DNA of 64,000 bases from CAKZYD01 sp039814715 (GTDB lineage Bacteria > Pseudomonadota > Alphaproteobacteria > Sphingomonadales > CAKZYD01): NCBI GenBank assembly GCA_039814715.1, contig JBCCAR010000002.1:124001-188000 (forward strand), read 5' to 3'. The position numbers and the translations under genes are program-made. The notes under the pieces were generated by a model. The model was given only the letters and a program-made list of their open reading frames with translations, was not told where the DNA came from and did no database searches. Of the stretch, positions 53,319-60,637 are shown one piece after another. Each line of letters starts with the position of its first letter. Positions within the stretch are counted from its first letter, which is position 1.

Positions 53319-55489
53319 TCGGAAGCGCCGCCGAGGTGCTGGTGGAAGAACAGCGCCATCCGGTTGACAGCGTAGGCATAGCGATTGCCCCCGTCACGGG
53401 TGCGGTGGATATGGTTCGTGCCTGGGAACAGCACGAGGTCATAGTGTTTTCCGGCTTTCGCAAGTCCGTCGAGCAGCTTCATCGTGTTTGAAACTGGGAC
53501 ATTCGCATCCGCCGTCCCGGCCATAATAAGGAAATGTCCCTCCATAGCCTGCGCCAAATCAGCTGCGCTTTTGCCAACATAGCCATCGGGATTGTCGGCT
53601 TTACGGCCGAGATGCCATTCAATCCAGTGTATGCCGTCGCTCATGTCTACATCTGCTACGCTCAGGCTGGCGGCCTTGTAAAGGTCAGGCGCGTCTTTCA
53701 TGGCGTGCGCTGCCAGCGTACCGCCCCAGCTATTGCCCGCAATGCCAACCCTTTCCATGTCCATCCATGGCCTTTGCTTTCCCACCTGCCGCAGCACTGC
53801 GGCATGGTCAGCAATGATACCTTCCGGCCAAGTCCCATGAGGTTTTAAGTTAAAGGCACGCCCACGCCCAGGTGTCCCTGGGGTATCCATGGTGACCACG
53901 ACAAAGCCCTGGGCATTTAGATATGGGATGACCTTGAAATAATCATCGCTCGCCCAATTCGTCGAATAGCCGCGCCGCATGACCTGGCTCTGCATGCCGC
54001 CATAGATGCGTTCGATAACCGGGTATCGCTTCTGCGGGTCGAAGCCGTGGGGTTTGAAGATGATACCGTGGACGATGTCCTTGCCATCAGCGGACTTTGC
54101 GGTAAATTCCTCAGGGTCTTGCCACGCGGCGCGTGCCTCTTGATCAACAGTCGCTTCGGCAAGCTTAGCAATGAGTGCGCCATCCGCCCTTATCACCCGG
54201 CTATTTGGCGGCACGCTCAGGCTCTCATGCCGGATTACAAAAGCTCTGGCGTTTGGGCTGGGCAGCGCTGTGTGCTGGCCTGGCCGCTGGGTGAGCCGGC
54301 GCTGATTTTTTCCTGCCAAGCTCACACGGTTTAAATGCTGGTCATAAGGCCGCTTCGTATCACTGCCTGCCATGAAAAACAGCGTGTCATCTGTCTGTGC
54401 TACAAGGCCTTGAACGGAGAAATCTCCCCGCGTTACCTGGCGTATGCGTTTGCCGTCCATGCGGTGGTGATACCAATGGAAATAGCCATCTTCATCGCTG
54501 CGCCAAAGAAAGCCTTGATCGCTACCTAAAAAGTGCAGGCCAACCGGCCCGCTTGGCCACTTTACCCAGCCCTCTTTAACGGTCCGCACCATAATGGTCT
54601 GCGCTTCGCGCGTTTCACTATCGACAAAAAGAAGCTCTTGTCGTTTCAGGTCGCGCGAGTAGCGGATGACGGCAAAGCGTTTGTTGTCTGGCAACCAGCG
54701 CACAAAAAAGGCAAAAGTGTCTGCGCTGCCCCCGCCTTCGACGTCCATGCGTTTCTGTGTTTTCATATCGAAAACAGCAAAATGCGTGATGGGAAGCGGC
54801 TCGCCCGCCCGCGCCCAATAGCGAAAACGCGTGACCGCGCTGGGCGCATTGACATGGTCTATGACGGGAATGCCTGCAAGCGCAGATGTATCGTGAAGGC
54901 GCGCTACAAATTTTGATCCATCATCGCTCCAGGCGTCTTCAGAGGCTTCCCAAATATCATAGCCATAAAACCAGCGGCGGGTCGGCGCGCCGTCACGGCT
55001 ACGCATGATCTCATATCCGGTTTTTACATCTTTAAAAGCAATGTCTGGTCCATCCAAAGTCGCCAGCGCAGCGCCATCCGGGCTAACAGTCTCACGGCGA
55101 TCATAGCCATACATGGGGAACATGCGCCGCACTACCTTGGGCGGAGCGGCAGACTTGTCAGGGGCGAGCGTGTCGCACAGGTCCGTCAAAGCGTCCCCAT
55201 AAGTGTCTTTATCGTCTGCATCTGCGCAGGCTCCTGGGAGAGCCGTGATGTTGCCCGACGTTAAAGAGACTGATTTGACAGTGCCATCATCGCCGAACAG
55301 CAGCGTGTCATTGCCCGCCCAAAACGGCTGAACCTGGCCGCCGGTGACGGCCGCAGGAACGGCGTCCATAAAGGCTTGCACAGCCTTAACATCCCAAGCT
55401 GGAGCTGCGGCAGGATGCTGGGCAAACGCTATGCTTTTGGCCAAGAGGACGCACAGAAAACCAATACCGGCCCGAACACCTCGCTGCAC
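53315..55489 (-). CDS. S9-family (dipeptidyl-peptidase IV-like) exported peptidase
   Basis: 724 residues from GTG 55489, which has AGGAGG 6 bases upstream; a TTG five codons earlier is inside that Shine-Dalgarno. Signal peptide ends near IAFAQ (hydrophobic GIGFLCVLLAKSIAFA). A beta-propeller domain (about 40-450) precedes the alpha/beta-hydrolase with Ser near 584 in GNSWGG, Asp near 659 (AGTADANVPVS) and His near 693 (GTNHIHR). It should cut oligopeptides in the periplasm. It is first in a five-gene operon of peptidases and membrane proteins, and its promoter has a GCATAC element. Confidence 0.92.
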   Translation of the reverse strand: MQRGVRAGIGFLCVLLAKSIAFAQHPAAAPAWDVKAVQAFMDAVPAAVTGGQVQPFWAGNDTLLFGDDGTVKSVSLTSGNITALPGACADADDKDTYGDALTDLCDTLAPDKSAAPPKVVRRMFPMYGYDRRETVSPDGAALATLDGPDIAFKDVKTGYEIMRSRDGAPTRRWFYGYDIWEASEDAWSDDGSKFVARLHDTSALAGIPVIDHVNAPSAVTRFRYWARAGEPLPITHFAVFDMKTQKRMDVEGGGSADTFAFFVRWLPDNKRFAVIRYSRDLKRQELLFVDSETREAQTIMVRTVKEGWVKWPSGPVGLHFLGSDQGFLWRSDEDGYFHWYHHRMDGKRIRQVTRGDFSVQGLVAQTDDTLFFMAGSDTKRPYDQHLNRVSLAGKNQRRLTQRPGQHTALPSPNARAFVIRHESLSVPPNSRVIRADGALIAKLAEATVDQEARAAWQDPEEFTAKSADGKDIVHGIIFKPHGFDPQKRYPVIERIYGGMQSQVMRRGYSTNWASDDYFKVIPYLNAQGFVVVTMDTPGTPGRGRAFNLKPHGTWPEGIIADHAAVLRQVGKQRPWMDMERVGIAGNSWGGTLAAHAMKDAPDLYKAASLSVADVDMSDGIHWIEWHLGRKADNPDGYVGKSAADLAQAMEGHFLIMAGTADANVPVSNTMKLLDGLAKAGKHYDLVLFPGTNHIHRTRDGGNRYAYAVNRMALFFHQHLGGASE

Positions 55490-55504
55490 TATAGTCCTCC
55501 TCAA

Positions 55505-55563
55505 GATTGTATATCTAAACTCTTATCTTGCATACAATCTCCTTTCAAGCCACACAGTGTGGC
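55505..55563. promoter_or_regulatory. Divergent operator region: GTATGC pair plus GTGTGG palindrome
   Basis: Between the S9 peptidase (start 55489) and BAAT-type gene (start 55565). ATTGTATAT (55506-55514) and TTGCATACAAT (55528-55538) face each other. GCCACAC-A-GTGTGGC (55549-55563) is a perfect 7+1+7 palindrome directly before ATG 55565, where no Shine-Dalgarno is visible. It shares ACACAGTGTG with 7525-7534. Confidence 0.6.
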
Positions 55564-55564
55564 C

Positions 55565-56899
55565 ATGAGTTTTCAATTGCCAGCGACCCTTCCGCCTCTG
55601 CACGCGGATATGCCAATCATTGCCAGTAAACTGCCGCAGGGCAAGGTGGCCAAGCTCAAAACAACCATGATCGATCCGCGCGGCATATCTTGGAGCGCAG
55701 AAGGGCATTATGAGATCAGCACAAATGGGACACTGAACACCGCTGAGAACGCGAGCCTAGGCGGAACATATACCGGCGTTGATGTAGGCGGGCCATTCTG
55801 GTCCTTGCAGCCGCCGCACGGAGCTGCGTATTTAGATGGCCTGCGCAGCGACCCGGGCCTCTCCCTTAGCCCTGCGCCGACAGAGCTTGAACCCCTCACT
55901 TACACACTGTCTTTGTGGGTTGATGGCATGCTTCAGGATGAGGCTGAGATACAGCGCGCTCAGGTGGCGCCTGGCGTAACACCGACGCACAGTTTGCCCG
56001 GCGCTCTGCGGGGGGTGATGTTCTCTCCCACCGGGGCACCAAAAGGCGCGGTCCTGGTGCTTGGCGGGTCTGAGGGCGGTATAACCCCTGGCCGCGCTGC
56101 AGCCTTGGCAGCGGAAGGATATACGGCATTGGCGCTTGGGTATTTCGACTATGAAGACCGCCCGAGAGCAGCAATCAATTTGCCGCTGGAATATTTTAGC
56201 GCCGCTATAGACTTCCTAAAAAGCAAGACCGGTCATGACACCGTCATCTGGGGCGGCTCGCGCGGGTCGGAAGCGGCGATGCTCACGGCAATCCACTTCC
56301 CAGACCATATCGCCGGCGTCATCGCCTGGGTCCCCAGCCATCTTGTCAACCAGGGCTTTGATATGGCTGCTGGCGAAGATTTTTCAAAATCATCTGCGGC
56401 GATGTGGGCCGTTAAGGGCGAGCCCATTGACGGCGCGCCGTCCACGCCGGTAACCGAGAGCATCAAGGCAAGGCGAAAGACTGGATACGCTGCACCGCCC
56501 GGATATGCTTACACGCCGGAATTTCAAAAGGGCTGGGGCGATGCTGGGCACAATGGTCGCTTCGCAATCAAAGTTGAAGACCTGAAAGCGCCACTGTGCA
56601 TTATTTCAGCTGCAGACGATGCACTATGGCCGTCTGCGTTGGGTGGCCGGTATCTGTTCGAACGGCGCAGCGCGGCGGGACTTTTAGACCAGACGCGCCA
56701 TATCTGCCTGCCACATAGCGGCCATGCCATTGGGATGCCGAATATGCCGCGCCCGTTCTCCCACATCAGTTATTGGTCAGGCGGGTATTCCGGCGTTGAA
56801 GGCGGCTTTATTGCCCAGGGCGGGGCGCCAGCAACCAATGCGGCTGCCGCTAGGGATGGATGGGCAGCAGCACTCGATTTTTTAGGTGACGTTTTTTAA
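55565..56899 (+). CDS. BAAT-type acyl-CoA thioesterase / N-acyltransferase family hydrolase
   Basis: 444 residues. The N-terminal beta domain (about 1-130) matches the acyl-CoA thioesterase/bile-acid-CoA:amino-acid N-acyltransferase lead domain; the C-terminal alpha/beta-hydrolase has a Ser nucleophile near 231 in GGSRGSEAA, Asp near 349 (SAADDALWP) and His near 385 (HSGHAIGMP). Ser rather than Cys favours thioesterase over acyltransferase. No signal peptide. ATG 55565 has no Shine-Dalgarno because the palindrome occupies that site; translation may be leaderless. It forms a unit with an AMACR-type racemase 4 bases downstream. Confidence 0.85.
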   Translation: MSFQLPATLPPLHADMPIIASKLPQGKVAKLKTTMIDPRGISWSAEGHYEISTNGTLNTAENASLGGTYTGVDVGGPFWSLQPPHGAAYLDGLRSDPGLSLSPAPTELEPLTYTLSLWVDGMLQDEAEIQRAQVAPGVTPTHSLPGALRGVMFSPTGAPKGAVLVLGGSEGGITPGRAAALAAEGYTALALGYFDYEDRPRAAINLPLEYFSAAIDFLKSKTGHDTVIWGGSRGSEAAMLTAIHFPDHIAGVIAWVPSHLVNQGFDMAAGEDFSKSSAAMWAVKGEPIDGAPSTPVTESIKARRKTGYAAPPGYAYTPEFQKGWGDAGHNGRFAIKVEDLKAPLCIISAADDALWPSALGGRYLFERRSAAGLLDQTRHICLPHSGHAIGMPNMPRPFSHISYWSGGYSGVEGGFIAQGGAPATNAAAARDGWAAALDFLGDVF

Positions 56900-56903
56900 C
56901 TGA

Positions 56904-58004
56904 ATGGGTCTGGATATGAGCGACGCAAGCGGGCCCTTAAAGGGCCTTAAAATCTTAGAAATGGCGGGCATTGGCCCCGGTCCTTTTGTGGGCATGATGC
57001 TGGCCGATCACGGCGCTGACGTGACCCGCATTGAGCGCCCTGGCGGCAACCCCAGCATGGGCGCCTTCCCGCCAGGCAAAGACATCCTCATGCGTAGCCG
57101 CAAGGCCGTGGCGGTTGACATTCGCACACCGCAAGGCATCGAGCAGATAAAAGAGATGGCAGCCCAGGCCGACGCACTCTTTGAAGGTTTCCGGCCAGGG
57201 GTCATGGAAAAGCGCGGCCTTGGGCCAGATGTGTTGCTGCACGTAAATCCCAAGCTGGTTTATGGGCGGATCACAGGCTGGGGGCAAAGCGGGCCGCTGG
57301 CACAAACAGCCGGCCATGATATAAACTACATCGCCCTCACCGGCGCGCTGGCCGCCATCGGCGGGCCTGCGACAGGGCCGATCCCGCCGCTTAATCTTGT
57401 GGGCGACTTTGGCGGCGGCGCGATGATGCTGGCCTTTGGCATGCTGGCGGCATTGCTGCATGTAAAGAACGGCGGGGACGGCCAGGTCGTAGATGCGGCT
57501 ATGGTCGACGGCGCCTCTCTGCTCATGAGCATGATGCACAGCTTTCACCATCTGGGGCTATGGCAAGAGGAGCGTAGCAGCAACTTGCTGGATGGCGGCG
57601 CACCGTTTTACCGAACCTATGAAACATCTGATGGGCACTTCATGGCTGTGGGGGCCATAGAGCCGCAATTTTATATGGCACTTTTGCAAGGTCTTGAGCT
57701 GACAGGCGATCCAGCGCTGTTTGCCCAGATGGACCGTAGTGCTTGGCCGCACATTACCAGCACCATCGCACAGCGCTTTCTGGCCAAAACGAGGGATGAA
57801 TGGACAGGCACATTTAGCGGGACCGATGCCTGCGTGACGCCCGTGCTGACAATGGAAGAAGCCCCATCCAATCCTCACATGGCGGCCCGGCACGCTTTCT
57901 TGGATGTTGGCGCGCAGACACACCCGATGCCAACGCCGCGCTATTACCCGCTAGCAACGACAGGCCCGACGCCAGGGTCTAGACCAATTGATGAGGTGGA
58001 ATGA
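56904..58004 (+). CDS. Alpha-methylacyl-CoA racemase-like CaiB/BaiF-family protein
   Basis: 366 residues. GLKILEMAGIGPGPFVGMMLADHGA starts the class III fold. His near 137 in GHDINYIALTG and Asp near 167 in LVGDFGGG are 30 residues apart, as the catalytic His/Asp of alpha-methylacyl-CoA racemases, not the single Asp of CoA-transferases. It interconverts 2R and 2S methylacyl-CoA, needed to degrade methyl-branched or sterol side chains. ATG 56904 or 56916 may be the start. Pairing with a BAAT-type thioesterase is typical of branched-acid pathways. Confidence 0.9.
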   Translation: MGLDMSDASGPLKGLKILEMAGIGPGPFVGMMLADHGADVTRIERPGGNPSMGAFPPGKDILMRSRKAVAVDIRTPQGIEQIKEMAAQADALFEGFRPGVMEKRGLGPDVLLHVNPKLVYGRITGWGQSGPLAQTAGHDINYIALTGALAAIGGPATGPIPPLNLVGDFGGGAMMLAFGMLAALLHVKNGGDGQVVDAAMVDGASLLMSMMHSFHHLGLWQEERSSNLLDGGAPFYRTYETSDGHFMAVGAIEPQFYMALLQGLELTGDPALFAQMDRSAWPHITSTIAQRFLAKTRDEWTGTFSGTDACVTPVLTMEEAPSNPHMAARHAFLDVGAQTHPMPTPRYYPLATTGPTPGSRPIDEVE

Positions 58005-58008
58005 ACCC

Positions 58009-58092
58009 GTCATTTCAAGGCCGAAGGCCGCAGCAATCCAGCCTATCTCGGCCACCCGGCCGCTGGATCGCGTCGCTCTGCTCGTGATGACG
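58009..58092. repeat. Palindromic intergenic repeat (REP-like)
   Basis: CGTCAT opens at 58009 and ATGACG closes at 58092. Inside, ATCCAGC (about 58036) pairs with GCTGGAT (about 58062) around a CCGGCC core, giving a long hairpin with a CGTCGCTCTGCTCGTGATGA shoulder. This matches the layout of extragenic repeats common in alphaproteobacteria. Only one copy is in the window. Confidence 0.65.
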
Positions 58093-58104
58093 TTTTGAGC
58101 CCCA

Positions 58105-58240
58105 AGGAGACTTTCCTCCTCCCCCGTCCTGGGGGAGGATTGAGGTGGGGGTCAGCGCCGATAGCCCAACTGACTCAATCGCTTCGGTGGAGAGAGCCCC
58201 CTCCCTAACCCTCCCCCAGAACGGGGGAGGGAATGAGAGC
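58105..58240. repeat. Pair of G-rich/C-rich hairpins in inverted orientation
   Basis: CCTCCCCCGTCCTGGGGGAGG (about 58117-58138) and CCCTCCCCCAGAACGGGGGAGG (about 58209-58231) are each a stem-loop. The second is nearly the reverse complement of the first, with outer arms extending to AGGTGGGGG and CCCCCTCCCT. The unit looks like a short non-coding mobile or repetitive element. It can also act as a transcription block between the racemase and the DUF3325 gene, though no T tract is clear. Confidence 0.6.
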
Positions 58241-58354
58241 GCAAACGGCAGCAATGTCCCAAACCACGCCATTGCCACCCGCTAGAAATCTACGGTTTGA
58301 TAAAATGCAAAACAGCTTTGTAGCTCGTTCCCGGCTGCTACCTGCCTTGCTTTT
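58241..58354. other. Short spacer after DUF3325 gene
   Basis: Together with the two repeats above this completes the 350-base gap between the racemase and DUF3325 genes. I see no gene, promoter or RNA in it. Confidence 0.5.
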
Positions 58355-58660
58355 TTATCGTCGGCGAAAACTAGAAGCGATTGGCCTGAGGGCTTGGGGT
58401 TTATAGGCCAGTAGCAGGGCTGTCGCCAACACCGCTGCCCCGGTGACAAGCATCCACAAGAGGATGCCGAAACTCGCGCCCTGGTGCCAGATGAAGAGCG
58501 CGAGGGCGGTGAAAATGGATAACCAACCGACCACCAAAGCAAAGCGCCTATTGGCTGTAACCTCTGGCCCCACCAATGCGCGCCAGTGGCGGCGTTGCGA
58601 GACTGAAAGTGCGCTGCACCCAAGCAAGCACAATCCAAATCCAATGACTATGATTCCCAT
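58355..58660 (-). CDS. DUF3325 membrane protein
   Basis: About 101 residues from ATG 58660 (11 bases after the PepSY stop at 58671). It has three hydrophobic helices: IIVIGFGLCLLGCSAL, FALVVGWLSIFTALALFIW and GILLWMLVTGAAVLATALLL, with the SQRRHWRALVG loop that identifies the DUF3325 family. The family occurs in iron-uptake operons with PepSY and DUF3649 genes, as here. The molecular role is unknown. Confidence 0.85.
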   Translation of the reverse strand: MGIIVIGFGLCLLGCSALSVSQRRHWRALVGPEVTANRRFALVVGWLSIFTALALFIWHQGASFGILLWMLVTGAAVLATALLLAYKPQALRPIASSFRRR

Positions 58661-58670
58661 AATCAAACCG

Positions 58671-60290
58671 TCACTGCGCGGGCTGCATCGCGGGGTCAGT
58701 CTCTTCCAGAACCGCACCCTCTAGCCGCGCTTTGGCGCGCAATTGACGGGCGCTCCATAAAGCAAGCCCTGCCGCGCAGAGGAGCAGCATATCTGTGCCC
58801 GCAATGCTCCACATATCCTGCGAAATTGTCCTTATCAGGTGATCGCCGGTCGTCATCCAGTTCAGCACGGCCGCAGCAGCAGCGAAGCCTGCAATGGCGA
58901 AACACTGGTCAGCCCAAGACGCGCGCCCGCGCGCGCCAGCATGCGCGAAAGAAAGCGCCCAGATCGCAAAAAACACGATTGGCTCCCACTCAAGAGGGGT
59001 GAGACCGGGCGGGATAATGCCAAACGCAGCCAAGCGATTGGCCACAAAGAAAGCACCTGTCGCTAAGATCATGCCCGTCACACTGCCCACCGTCATGGCA
59101 TGGACAAAACGGATGTTAAGGGGCTGCGCGCCTGCCTTTCGCTCGCGCGAGCGCAGCCAAAACAGCGCGCCGGTTGCTGTGAGAACGCAGCCTGCCAGCC
59201 CGCCTGCAAAAAACAGCCAGCGCAGCGCCCAGTGCTCGAATTGGACAAAGTGCATACCTTCCAGCCAGCTACGTGCCGCAGTTGCCGCTGTGGCTTTATG
59301 ATCATGCAGGATAGCGCCTGTGGCGTAGTCAAAATCAACCCTATCCTGCGCCATGTTGACCCGCCGCTTGGGGAACACGCGCTGCACGCGAACGACGGCA
59401 TTGGCATCGCCGTAATGCTCAATCTCAATCCGATCCGCCTTTGCAGGCGCGCCATAGCGCTGTGACCAGATCGTTTCGGCCTGCTCAACATATGGCATAA
59501 TAGAGCGATCCATTTTTAATGGTACGCCTGCGCTGGGGCGAATATCAACCTCGTGGGAATCCGCCAGTTCAAGATAAGCCGCTGGCGATTTACCCATCAC
59601 GCCTTCAACGGCTTGCATGGGCAACGCGGCAAACCAGCCTGCAAAGATATAGAGACCAGACAGCGCGAAAAGAAAGTAGAACGGTAGGCCAATGACCCCC
59701 ATCAAATTGTGCAAATCGAGCGTTACGCTGCGGGCCTTCCTGTTCGGCCGAAAGGTGAAAAAATCAGAGATAATCTTGCGGTGCGCGATAACGCCAGTCA
59801 CCGTCAGTGTCAGCATCGCGAGCGCTACTGCGGCGATAAGATAATATCCAAAATTGCCCGGAATATGCAGTTTGAAATGGAATGGAAAGAAGAAGCCAGA
59901 ACCAGCCAGCGACTGGGGCTCCCCCAACATTTCATTCCCTTGGCCAACAAATCGGCCATAGGCATAGCGTTTACCGTCTACCGGTTGCTTTAGGCTGCCA
60001 TAAAAATAGAGATAAGGCTCACGCGGCGTGGGCGGCATGATAAACAAGCTCTCAACAGCGACGCCATTTTGCGCGGCAAGGAAGCGAGCGATATCGGCAT
60101 CAAGATCGCGCTCAATCAAGGGGCCAGCAATGCGGCTTTCCGGCTGCATCCAACGGTCAATTTCCTTATCGAAAACCGACAACGACCCCATCCAAAACAC
60201 TGCAAAAAACAAAATTGTTGGAAGTATGCCAGCCCAGCTATGCAGCCAGGTCATCGAAGCGCGAAAATTCTGTTTTGGGAATGCGCTCAT
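58671..60290 (-). CDS. PepSY-associated transmembrane protein (iron-uptake type)
   Basis: 539 residues with four to five clear membrane helices (MTWLHSWAGILPTILFFAVF at about 13-32, ALAMLTLTVTGVIA, PFYFLFALSGLYIFAG, and several near the C terminus) and a large periplasmic PepSY region between. HSWAG and the second HNLMG segment carry conserved His, seen in proteins of the FoxB/SidA-like reductase group, which may reduce ferric siderophore in the periplasm. It overlaps DUF3649 by 4 bases. The neighbour set and divergent siderophore receptor support an iron role. Confidence 0.9.
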   Translation of the reverse strand: MSAFPKQNFRASMTWLHSWAGILPTILFFAVFWMGSLSVFDKEIDRWMQPESRIAGPLIERDLDADIARFLAAQNGVAVESLFIMPPTPREPYLYFYGSLKQPVDGKRYAYGRFVGQGNEMLGEPQSLAGSGFFFPFHFKLHIPGNFGYYLIAAVALAMLTLTVTGVIAHRKIISDFFTFRPNRKARSVTLDLHNLMGVIGLPFYFLFALSGLYIFAGWFAALPMQAVEGVMGKSPAAYLELADSHEVDIRPSAGVPLKMDRSIMPYVEQAETIWSQRYGAPAKADRIEIEHYGDANAVVRVQRVFPKRRVNMAQDRVDFDYATGAILHDHKATAATAARSWLEGMHFVQFEHWALRWLFFAGGLAGCVLTATGALFWLRSRERKAGAQPLNIRFVHAMTVGSVTGMILATGAFFVANRLAAFGIIPPGLTPLEWEPIVFFAIWALSFAHAGARGRASWADQCFAIAGFAAAAAVLNWMTTGDHLIRTISQDMWSIAGTDMLLLCAAGLALWSARQLRAKARLEGAVLEETDPAMQPAQ

Positions 60291-60637
60291 GCCGCAGTGG
60301 CCGGTGTCAGCACGATCGCCGCGCCGGAAAATAGGATGGCGAGCGCAGCGATGATGGTGGCAGGCCTATGGTGCAACGGCGCCGCAAACGCCCACATAAT
60401 GATGCCCACATAGAACACAAACCCCAGCATGACCGACCAGGTCATAGCCTCCCCATGCGGCAAACCAAAGTTGAGGAGCAAACGGGCATTCACGATGTCC
60501 AGGCCCGCTACAATAAAATATGCACCCGCGAGTATCGTAACGATCCGTATGGCCTGAAGGATAAAAGTTCTGACATTTTCGAGCGCTACTGTGCTGCGAC
60601 TATCAACGGCTCGAGATGTGTTGCGTAACGCTGCCAT
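60287..60637 (-). CDS. DUF3649 membrane protein
   Basis: About 116 residues from ATG 60637, inside the last 52 bases of the sulfotransferase gene; an earlier ATG at 60679 is also possible. Three helices (ILQAIRIVTILAGAYFIVAG, MTWSVMLGFVFYVGIIMWAFAA, PATIIAALAILFSGAAIVL), with the FYVGIIMWAFAA segment typical of DUF3649. It is part of the DUF3649-PepSY-DUF3325 set, an iron-uptake accessory group. The start is uncertain because of the overlap. Confidence 0.8.
   Translation of the reverse strand: MAALRNTSRAVDSRSTVALENVRTFILQAIRIVTILAGAYFIVAGLDIVNARLLLNFGLPHGEAMTWSVMLGFVFYVGIIMWAFAAPLHHRPATIIAALAILFSGAAIVLTPATAA

Noticed and set aside
55490..55504. TTG start for the S9 peptidase
   Set aside because: Its next codons are the AGGAGG Shine-Dalgarno of GTG 55489.
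58282..58644. 120-codon minus-strand frame covering DUF3325
   Set aside because: It is in another frame of the DUF3325 gene, with a Cys/Trp-rich composition unlike a real protein.
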